A DNA stretch of 64,000 bases from Wolfiporia cocos. Lineage: Eukaryota; Basidiomycota; Agaricomycetes; Polyporales; Phaeolaceae. The position numbers and the translations under genes are program-made. The stretch is from positions 3,348,001 to 3,412,000 of the forward strand of contig JACCLO010000003.1 in the NCBI GenBank assembly GCA_029448655.1. The letters run 5' to 3'. This document shows, piece after piece, positions 55,407 to 64,000 of this stretch. The notes beneath the pieces are model-generated. The model had not been told where the DNA came from, ran no database searches, and saw only the letters and a list, made by a program, of their open reading frames with translations. Within the stretch, counting starts at the first letter, position 1, and each line of letters starts with the position of its first letter.

Positions 55407-57789
55407 ATGTGTGAACCCGCAACTGCAATCCAAGACCAGCCGACCAACGGGACTGGCCACCACTCATCTCAAGCCACAACGACCACATCAGCAGTCGACA
55501 TCGGTGAATCGCTGTGCGAAGCGAAGGCCAGAGACCTCGATGATGTCGATGATGCTCATCTTTGCGATACAGAGATCGACTCCATACACTGTGTTCAAGA
55601 CAATGCGAGCGAAGATTTCAACGCTCCGTCAGTTTTCACCAGCTCTTCAGGAGTGGTCGCAGTCTCGGGCGAAGTTGCTGCCAACGAAGATGCCAGACCG
55701 CAGGCACTTGCCACTCGCACCGTTCCCCATCGACTTACTGGTTTTAGTTCTGCGATTCTGAGGAGTGCTCGTAGCAAGAACGTGATTTGCGAGCCGGCAA
55801 ACGCCGATCGACGATCCGGCGTAGGAGCAAGTGGTCGACCTATTCGCCCAACGCGTCTTTGTACCGAGGGACGCACTTATGTCAAGCCATCGCGCGCGTT
55901 CAACACCGATCTCGTCGGCCTGACAGAAGAAGAGGGCGAAGACGGCGCAGAGGAGCATGCTGAAGTCTCTGAGAAGGTACACGAGTCCTTGATCGTTAGG
56001 GACGACGGCACTGTTCATGAAATCGGGAGCACGGTCAACAGCGCGTCACGAGTCTCAACAATCTTCGTCACTAGTCCCAGCGGTACAGAGCTTCAGGTTC
56101 AGGGATCCGGAACAGGTGAGTATTAGCTGGCCTGCGTGCATTCACGATGACTAATTGACGTTCTGGAAACCTACCAAATTAGCAGCGAGAAGGCCACTTC
56201 CGGATGATAATGTTTCTGGACAGCTTGCGCTTGCTACATCTGGGGCCCCTCGCCTCCTGGATGCTCACTGCATTACTTGTCTCGAATCGTCAGTCAATGC
56301 TCAGAATGGCGATACTAGCCCAGGTGGGCTGTCAGAGTCAATTTCAACGTCAGGATCTCTGTCAGAGGCGATAGGTACGGGGGGTAACATTTCCGCATCA
56401 ATCACATCGGGCGAGAGCCTATCGTCTTGTCGCTGCCGTGCGGGTAACCGGCCATCTGTCTGTCCCACGCGCTTCGTATCTGAAGGACGCATCAAAGCCA
56501 GGCCCTATCAAAAGTTCAAACCAACATTGGACGGGCTATCAGAGGTGGAGAATCACGAGTCTATTGAGAGTGAGGGACTGGTCGGGGGCTCGGGGCCGGT
56601 CCCAGTGTTCTCCTATTCGCAAGGATGTGCGAAGAAAGTAGCTGTTTATAAGGGAGACAGAACGAAGGGTACGCTCACCGAAGATCGCTGCACAAATACT
56701 GCGTTCTCCCATTCCAACCGCGTGCGATCCAAACAGCTTATACCCTTCGTTCGTGTGACAGAGGAGATTCAAACTACTTCGGTATCCTCCGAAGGAAGCG
56801 TTGAAGCTATCACGACCACCGATCATCGTCCGCGCGTCAGGATAGATGCTGTCGAAGTCGTCGGTGCCAGTCCACGCGGGAAGGTCACCGCCAGTCCTGC
56901 CAACAAGTTTAAAATGGGTACAGCTTCGAGTAACGCCCCATCGCCTGTCTGCGATATTCAGCGGCCGAGAAATGTACGCAGTAAGAAATCTGCCCTGAAG
57001 ACGATAGCCGCAAGCCTACTGCTCAATCAAGCCGCGGCTAGTGACGAGTCATCAATCCATTCGACACGACTTACGGTTGCAGGAGCCACACTTGCAAAGC
57101 CTTCGCAGATGTTCGTTCCGAGTCTCAGCTGTTTAGCCGAAGAGGGTATCAACGACGATGCAGCAAGCTCAGCGGTCGAGGAAGGTGGAACAAGGTCAAC
57201 GTTGAAGCGTGCATCGGGCGTGGAGCATTATGGTACGCAGCAGTTAGTCGAGGATGCATCGCTCGAGACGGCCACGGCTCTCAAGTCGAGCACAATGGCT
57301 GGGAATGGCGATGGAAGCTCGGGTCGTTCAGGACGCGCAGGTTATGTATCAGAGAGCTTGTGTGCGCCACCAGCCGGTGAGCCTACTGCTAGCAATGGTC
57401 GCCTCCTGGGCACGCCGCTGGAAGAGGAGAGGTCTCGGACAGACAGCCTCGATCGGGCATCCATGTCGTATGTCGGCGTGGGTTTGTATGCCGATGAGGC
57501 AGGAGGTGTGGTTGGAAGAAGCAACGGGGAGGAGGACAACATGGAGAACGATAAGGTGATGGGGCTTTTCGCCGGTGGCGACTGCGCTTGCGAGAGGTCC
57601 GGTCTGGGCTGCGGTGACTTAGATCGTTCAATGACAAGAAAATATGACAAAATGGAGACGTCTGCGTCGGAAACGGCGGGGGACAGTCTCGCTTCATTCG
57701 TATGTCCCTGCCTTTGTTCACATTCTAGATCAGATCTAATGAACCTTTGGATGGCCGCCCGCAGGTCGAAAAAGCGCGGAGGCTCATGA
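55407..57789 (+). CDS. Unrecognised, largely disordered protein with a threefold internal motif
   Basis: Not recognised. The ATG at 55407 follows no other in-frame ATG. Exon 1 runs to 56115, with GTGAGT donor and ATTAG acceptor keeping frame into 56183; the coding sequence then stays open to a TGA near 57789. It may splice on at 57699 (GTATGT) to exons beyond 57765. The protein is Ser/Thr/Gly/Glu-rich. A motif is repeated at about 55848-55940, 56460-56550 and 57058-57150: PTR or STR, a hydrophobic pair, EGR or AG, a K/R-P pair, an aromatic and then a GL(T/S)E-like end. This suggests a short linear interaction motif in tandem (inference). No signal peptide or membrane segment is seen. Confidence 0.6.
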
Positions 57790-58973
57790 GTCCTTCCAAA
57801 GTATCGGGAACACTGGGGGGATCGCAGCGGTCGTCGGCGATCCGGCCAAGGTTCAGGTGAGTATCGTGCAAGATGGTATGGTTGAGTGCGTCTCTGTTGA
57901 CGTGCGGATTATGATAAAGGCTATGCCTCCGACGCCCAAGGGCAACACATGTCCCCATATCGTTCACGGTTCCGACAAGCTGGACTTTCTCGGGGCTTAT
58001 GTGCGTTGTTAGATGGGTGCTGCAAAGACTGGAACTGACATCGCATGAGCAGCTTGGATCCGTTAGTAACGCTAACTACGTCCGGAAAAACAGAACAACG
58101 TTCTACAAACCTTCTGCACTGAGCTCGAGCAGCAACTCTTCGCTGCTCGATTATCTGAGCGACGGGCCAACTTGTCTGCGACAGTTACTTGGCGCTGATG
58201 TTCTATCGCCTCCTGACTGTGTAGCTTGTTCACCGCACTGTCCGCAGCTTTCTCGTTCCGTCTCCCTCGGCCACTTCGAACGCCTTCCGTCAACCCAGCT
58301 CCGCCTGTCAACACGAGAGTCCTTGTCCTGTTTCTGCTTCCCAAAGCCGTGCGCACTCCAACCGACTCAACATCGTCGCCATCTATCTAGACCGCACCAT
58401 TACTTTCGACCATACAGTTGCTCACCTTTAACCACACGTTCTGTCTCGCCGGCATCCGTAGGTCGCACGCATGTATGAATATGATTGCCTCGGTTGCATG
58501 CTGTTCTTGAGTATTGGTTGCATGTGGGTTACTTAGCACCCCCGATAGACAGCATTCTGCTTCAAAATGGCGAAGAAGCTCGTTTGGACGGCCTAGATTT
58601 GTGTTTCCTATTGAAAATATATAGCTCACAAAATCACTTACGTATGTGCCTTCCATCTTCTCTGAACTCGCCGAGATGTAAAGAGAAGGGGACGGTTCCG
58701 AAATGTGAGTTCTCGTGCATGAGGTAAAAAGCGAGAATCCAATGAGGGCAAACGGTCACGGGCTCACCGACCATTCTCAGCGGTCACGACTCACGAGGCC
58801 ACAAGCGATGGATTCAGGAGCTTGCAAACGAATAATCGGAATCTGTACGGTATCGCTCCGGGACTGATCTCGGAAAGCCGCAGGCGGCACCGAACGAACT
58901 TCGCGTTGAAACGCATGAGCATTGCCTATACACAACATCGTAACATGTCGTCGACGGGTCCCGATCCAGCCCA
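57790..58973. other. 3' region between the unknown gene and NUP35; exons uncertain
   Basis: Possible additional 3' exons of the upstream gene exist: an open stretch with a GTGAGT donor at 57857, an acceptor at about 57919 followed by AMPPTPKG, and a Leu/Glu/Arg-rich helical stretch at 58098-58190. I could not join them into one frame with confidence. From 58200 to 58960 no gene is supported. Confidence 0.35.
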
Positions 58974-60411
58974 CTACCATCCAAAGATCAGATCCGACAC
59001 CTGCTCCAGCATACCTTTGCTCGGCGACAGCGCCGTTCCCGCCGTGTTCGGTGCCGGCCGCGCGCTGCCCGAAGTCGGCGTGCGGAACGCCGCTTGCGCG
59101 GGCGCGAGTCTGGCCGCGTTGCCCAGCGCATGCGCTGGGGTGGCCGGGGACGCAGCGTGCATCCTGATCAGGCTCATGTTCGCTGGCCCGGAAGTGCCTT
59201 TGGCGGCGTCGGGGGTCACGGGGCGGAGTGCCGGCGACGACAGCGGGCCACCTACGACGGCTGTGCCAAGGACGGACTGAGCTAGGACGGGGTCCTATGA
59301 TATGTGCGTCAATACAAAGCCAGAAACTGAGGGGGGACAGGAAGTCGGCCCGACGAAACACATACCGCCCACTTCGCGCCAACCATCCACGAGCCCTCGA
59401 GGATCTCACCGTTTTTGCGCACCGCACGCATCGCCTCCGCAGGGTCGAGGTACCCAAGGCGGAAGCAGTTCGAGAGGTCGCTGTTTCGCTCGGGCTCTGT
59501 CGTTTCGCCGATTGAGCAGAAATACTCCACGGCGCTGCTGTACTTGTCTGGCGGGTAGCCGAAGACGACCACGTAGAGGGTTTGTGGAGGTCTCCCGGAC
59601 GAGATTGATGGCTTAGTTGGAGTGAATTGCGTGGAGCGATAGAGCGAGGTCCGGCTCGATGAGGGATCAAAGGCCGAGCCCTGTGGCGAGCATATATCAG
59701 CTGGATACATCGACTTCGAAGTAGGAATCATGTTACACGTTGTGAGCGATGGAGGGGGGTTGTGTCAGCGTAGATTTCATTGACAATATCGTTCACAGAG
59801 TTTGTTGGCGGCGCGTCCTCATCTGCGAGGGGCTGTCTGTGTCGTTGCCGGCTGTTTCCTCTCAGTCCGGCTATCATGACCTTCCATAAATGGTGCTCAC
59901 CTAGTGCTTTCAAACATAGAATCCATGCCAAATTCTGCAGCTGATCCTCCCAATACGTGGTTCAGCTTCGCTTTTGTCTGCACCATGGGCGCCTCCTCAT
60001 GGCGCTGGCTGCCTTGTGGCAGACTCTATATTTCATCCCTGTTGAGAAATCACGGATGCGTCACAGAAAACATGATTCGTACGCCGCTTTGTGAGACAGA
60101 CTGCCGGCATAACGTGTCAGAGGTCTCTTGATGTTCATAGATGCCTGAATGCTCACCAACAAATATCCGGGCTGGTAGTGGCTCCTGGACTGGGACAGGC
60201 TATCCCCCATGGCATTGAGTCCCATACTTCCGCCAAGCGAGCTCATCCCCAGTCTGGGGCTGGCTACTGAGTTGGACACGCCCGCGACGGTGAAGGTCGA
60301 GCTCTGATGTCCAGAGTGCGCGTGTGGGAGCGATGGACGCGATGACTCAAACGGGGAGCCATGTCCTGGACTCGCTTGATAACTCGAGCTAAATCCTGGA
60401 TTCGAGAACAT
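58974..60411 (-). CDS. Nucleoporin Nup35/Nup53-like
   Basis: Scaffold and membrane-binding nucleoporin. The ATG at 60411 opens a Ser/Gly/Pro-rich N-terminus. A middle exon carries DIVNEIYADTTPLHRSQR, and the next (about 59731-59340) contains the Nup35-type RRM: TLYVVVFGYPPDKYSSAVEYF, then CFRLGYLDPAEAMRAVRKNG and SWMVGAKWA. The last exon ends QVSDLIFGW before TAG (58974-58976), the amphipathic C-terminal helix that binds the nuclear membrane in Nup53. At least four exons are implied; junctions other than a GTGAGC donor near 60153 were not fixed. The long overlapping frame at 58777-59670 is a shadow. Confidence 0.88.
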
Positions 60412-60683
60412 GATGGCCGTTGACGATGTGAGAGCGGTAGTACAAGACAGGTTATAATGGACCTATTGGTCGAGTTGAAGCCACTCGTGCATGTGACCGT
60501 AACATAAGCGCGACGCGTAACGTCACGCTTATCCTGCGGCGCATGATCGAGATTGCGATCTGACATTGATCCAGCAGCCTCTGGAAGCGTGACTCAAGCC
60601 TCACTCGTATATGATATTACCCTGCTCACATGCTCACAGAAATATTGTAGCATCTGACGCACTCATATACGACCTGCTCCATC
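60412..60683. promoter_or_regulatory. Divergent promoter region of NUP35 and ZPR1
   Basis: 272 bp between divergent start codons, so both promoters must lie here or extend into 5' leaders. A CGCGACGCGTAACGTCACGC patch near 60509-60528 contains a CRE/ATF-like ACGTCA. No TATA box is clear. Confidence 0.4.
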
Positions 60684-62347
60684 ATGACTAATCTCTTTCC
60701 TGCTATCGGCGCGGTCGCAGAGACCACAGAGAAACTGCCCGAGACCGCTGTGGAAAACGCGCAAGCGGACGACGATGAAAAGCCCGTACAGGAGATCGAG
60801 TCGCTGTGCATGAGATGTGGGGATCAGGTGAATATCTCTGTCTTTTCACATCCCGATTACTCTAACCTTGCAGACAGGGCGTAACCAGACTCCTCTTGAC
60901 CTCGATCCCATTTTTCAAGGAGGTAGTGATTATGTCCTTCCGATGTGAGCACTGCGGCTTCCAAAACAACGAGATCCAGCAGGCTGGAAGTGTGCGACGT
61001 ACGTGACAGCTTCCCGTGCTATCAGAATAGCTGCTGACTGACATCCAGCTGACGGTATCGTCTACACGGTGCGCGTGCTCTCCCGCGAGGACCTGGACAG
61101 ACAGCTCGTCAAATCCTCCTCCTGCACCGTCATCATCCCGGAGTTTGAGCTCACAATTCCTGCCACGCGTGGGCAGCTGACCACGATCGAGGGTCTCGTC
61201 CGTGACGTCGTCGCCGATCTCAGCACGGACCAGCCGCTCCGGCGGATCGAGAATGAGGCGGCGTACACGAAGATCCAGAGCATCATCGACGGGTTCAAGG
61301 AGATCCTTGCCGACGACGACGACGAAGAGGACGACGACGCGGGCGAGGTGAAGGCGCAGAAGGCGTCGCAGAAGGACGTGCCGATGCGGCCGTTCACGTT
61401 GCGCCTGGACGACCCCTCGGGAAACTCGTTCGTCGAGTTCGTGGACAGCATGGCGGATCCAAAGTGGAACATGCGCACGTACCGCCGCACGCGCGAGCAG
61501 AACGTCGCGCTCGGGCTCGTCGGGCGCGACGAGCCCGAGGCGCCTGCGGCGGACGCAGCGGAGGGCGAGGAGCGGATCGGCGGCGGGCTCGAGGGTGAGA
61601 ACGAGGAGATCTACCGGTTCCCTGGGACGTGCTCGAGCTGTGGGCATCCGCTGGACACGCTGATCAAGAAGGTGAACATCCCGTACTTCAAGGACATTCT
61701 CATCATGTCGACCAACTGCGACCGATGTGGGTACCGGGATAACGAGGTCAAGTCCGGCGCGGCGATATCGCCCCAGGGCAAGCGGATTACGCTCAAGGTC
61801 GAGGACAAGGAGGATCTTAGTCGTGATATTCTCAAGGTGCGCGTTGGTGATGCTCCAATTGTCTAACTCATACTGACAGCGACCCAGAGCGAGTCGTGCG
61901 GTCTCTCGATTCCCGAGATCGACCTCGTCTTGCAGCCGGGCACGCTTGGTGGACGGTTCACGACGCTTGAGGGCATTCTCGACCAGGTGTACGAGGAGCT
62001 GTCCGAGAAAGTGTTTCAGGCGCACGATTCGCAGTCAGACGGCGGTGCATTCGAGAATTTCCTGAAGCGGCTCAAGGAGGTAAGCTGCAGCCCGCCGTAT
62101 CTAGCCTGTGCTTCACTGGCTCATACTCGCGCCACAGGTAAAGAGCGCCGAGCAGCCATTCACGGTCATCCTCGACGACCCGCTAGCCAACTCGTACCTG
62201 CAGAACCTGTACGCGCCGGATCCGGACCCAAACATGACGATCGAGATGTACGACCGCACGTGGGACCAGAACGAGGAACTCGGATTGAACGATATGAAGG
62301 TCGAGGGATACGAGGAGGACGCAGAGAAACCTCAAACAAGCTCATAG
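60684..62347 (+). CDS. ZPR1: ZPR1 zinc-finger protein
   Basis: Chaperone-like protein that binds eEF1A and shuttles between cytoplasm and nucleus. Exons 60684-60827, 60878-60998, 61049-61836, 61888-62079 and 62138-62347 give 484 aa, the usual size. Two ZPR1 modules are visible. The first has [17 protein letters not shown] followed by the [10 protein letters not shown] and [12 protein letters not shown] blocks. The second has [18 protein letters not shown] followed by [14 protein letters not shown] and [14 protein letters not shown]. An acidic run (DDDDEEDDD) lies between. The first acceptor is CAGACAG with exon 2 starting GGCGTAACC, the choice that restores the GVTRLLLT block. Confidence 0.95.
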
Positions 62348-62703
62348 CGGATCGCTCTACCGTGGCTACGAAGGGGAGACTTAGAAGTCAAATTGCACTG
62401 TACTGTACAGAACGATATAGCGCTAGTATACTCCATCCCACGTTAGATAACCGCATTGTACTACTACATCCACATCCTACGTTGTCTTCTCGGAGATTGT
62501 TTCAGTACCGGATGACTCGCACACACAGCCGCGTTGGGCGCTTCATTGACTGGCAGTGACTTCATAAGCCGTTCGCGCAGCACACGCGTACGATTTCCTG
62601 GTTGAACGCAGGAACTCTTCCACCACCACCAAATACTGCCGCACATCCCAGCTCAGCTCTGAAATTGTGAAATTGACCTGTGCGACATACGACCGTAAGC
62701 GCG

Positions 62704-63867
62704 ATGGCATCCGACGCTGAGTCTGCGGTGAGCCGCTGGGTTCCGCTTGAAAGCAACCCCGATGTATGTGGCGTATTCCCTTCTCAGGAACATCGGCTTG
62801 ATCAGGGAGATGTCTCACCGTCTTCTGCTTATCTATGCCGTAGGTTCTCAACGCAGTAAGCGGCATCATTGTCCCGATGAGAATTGGATATTGACGATTA
62901 GCCGACATACGCAAGTGGGCGAGCAAAGCCGGCCTGGTCGAATCGCAAGCACACTTCGAAGATGTCTATGGATTGGATGCTGAGGTAAGAGTTCTTCATT
63001 GATACATTCATGCCACATCAAACCATTGATCAACGCATTCCAGCTGCTCGCTATGGTCCCTCAGCCCGTGAAAGCGGTCATCTTGCTATTCCCAATCACC
63101 GACGTGATTGACGCAAAGGCCAAGCAAGAGGACGAGCGGATCAGGAGGGAGGGCCAGCATCCTATTGATCCCACAGTGTTCTATCTCAAGCAAACGGTAC
63201 ACATGCTGAAACAAAGATCTCGTTCTTTGAAGCGCTAATAGTGGACTATAGATCGGAAATGCGTGCGGGACTGTCGGGCTCTTGCATGCGTTGGCGAATG
63301 TAAGCCTACTTACTAATAATACGCGACATTTAAAGCCGACTCATGAATTGCAGTCGAATGTCACTTTCGCGCCCGAAAGCCCACTTGCGTTGTTCATCGA
63401 AGAGTGCAAGGGTATCTATATTGCTCCCTTCTCGTCCATTTGCATGTCTAAGCGTTATTTCTGCTTCATCAGACAAAACACCGGAGGAGCGTGCCCAGAT
63501 CCTCGAAACGACCCCCTTGTTTGCGAACATCCACGCGGACGCGGCCTCATCCGGCCAGACAGCTGCACCGGACCCCAACGCCAACACAGAGCTGCATTTT
63601 ACCTGCTTCGTGCAGGCTCCAAACCCTCCCCGCTCGGACGTCGCCTCCTCTGACCCTATGCGCCTTCTTGAGCTCGATGGGCGCAGGGTGGGGCCCGTCG
63701 ATAGGGGTGCATCTGCTAACCTGCTGGAGGCAAGTCAGACATTGATTCATTTGTCGTGCGGGATTGACCATCAAGTATAGGACGTGGCCAAGTTCGTGAA
63801 GGAGCAGTACGTGTCGCAAACCGCGAGCATGCACTTCAGCATGATCGCTCTGGTGCCGACAGCGTAA
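62704..63867 (+). CDS. Ubiquitin carboxyl-terminal hydrolase, UCH family (YUH1/UCHL3-like)
   Basis: Cysteine protease that releases small adducts from ubiquitin C-termini. Exons 62704-62763, 62844-62855, 62916-62984, 63044-63196, 63252-63299, 63354-63411, 63473-63729 and 63781-63867 give 247 aa. The N-terminus RWVPLESNPD and the VILLFPIT strand are typical. The catalytic set is Q97 (oxyanion), C103 (IGNACGT), H175 (LHFTCF) and D202 (LELDGR). Two features are unusual: a 12-nt microexon (62844-62855, four codons) and a GC..AG intron (donor GCAAGT at 63730); both are needed to keep the family's VLN and NLLEDV blocks in frame. Confidence 0.93.
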
Positions 63868-64000
63868 GCAGGGAAGAATATGGTGAGGCAACGGAGGTAA
63901 CCTTTGTACATGTATACCGTAGCATGCCGAGCTAGTGGGACACCGATGTATTTAGCGCCATCGATTCGTAGATCACGATGATCCCTTTCCGTATGATATT
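63868..64000. other. 3' flank to window end
   Basis: 133 bp after the UCH stop codon; nothing recognisable. Confidence 0.4.

Noticed and set aside
58777..59670. 297-codon minus-strand open frame as a separate gene
   Set aside because: It overlaps the NUP35 exons in another frame; the NUP35 frame carries the RRM and the FGW tail, while this one has no motif and Arg/Ser-rich shadow composition.
1..64000. CRISPR arrays, operons and Shine-Dalgarno sites
   Set aside because: The window is eukaryotic with spliced genes; no regularly spaced short repeats of CRISPR type were seen.

Overview
The window is eukaryotic nuclear DNA from a filamentous fungus, most likely an agaricomycete basidiomycete (inference). 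The genes are split by many short introns of about 40 to 70 bp with GT..AG ends. They include a CYP63-like P450, F-box/leucine-rich families, a DUF4470+MYND protein and chromodomain Ty3/gypsy elements. Host genes sit in two islands (about 12-42 kb and 55-64 kb), separated by repeat-rich DNA.

Layout. 1-5397: 3' part of a Ty3/gypsy element whose pol carries a dUTPase domain upstream of the reverse transcriptase, a chromodomain, and a broken downstream zinc-knuckle region, ending in an LTR with TGTTACGG/CCGTAACA termini. 6239-8908: a nested inverted repeat (X'-Y-X-Y') hit later by a solo LTR. 10011-11870: an inverted-repeat, AT-rich region. 11997-14528 (-): a 15-exon P450. 15500-17987: three copies of one element type, each with two outward-facing tRNA-like Pol III promoters; the third interrupts the 3' end of an F-box gene. 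17963-21640 (-): two paralogous F-box genes. 22529-24016 (+): a 2-oxoglutarate/Fe(II) oxygenase. 24340-28064 (-): a Set3-like PHD+SET protein. 29241-32920 (+): a DUF4470/MYND protein. 33896-35399 (+): a decayed third F-box relative. 36593-37491 (+): cytochrome c heme lyase. 37785-39461 (-): TIM44. 40168-42006 (+): an unrecognised spliced gene.

42-55 kb is a transposon graveyard: a hAT-like element with an 8-bp duplication, solo LTRs with 5-bp duplications at 43255, 46364 and 53535, a degenerate minus-strand coding region, and an apparently intact 3.26-kb TA-flanked DNA transposon (48824-52084) encoding a 908-aa DDE transposase. From 55407 the gene island resumes: an unrecognised disordered protein with an internal repeat, nucleoporin Nup35/Nup53 (-), ZPR1 (+) and a ubiquitin C-terminal hydrolase (+).

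How the genes relate. Most are unlinked housekeeping functions: mitochondrial import (TIM44) and cytochrome c maturation (heme lyase) tail to tail, chromatin (Set3-like), nuclear pore, translation-factor chaperoning (ZPR1) and ubiquitin recycling. There is no operon and no convincing metabolic cluster. Exon structures were deduced by eye from splice signals and continuity of conserved motifs; residue counts assume those models.
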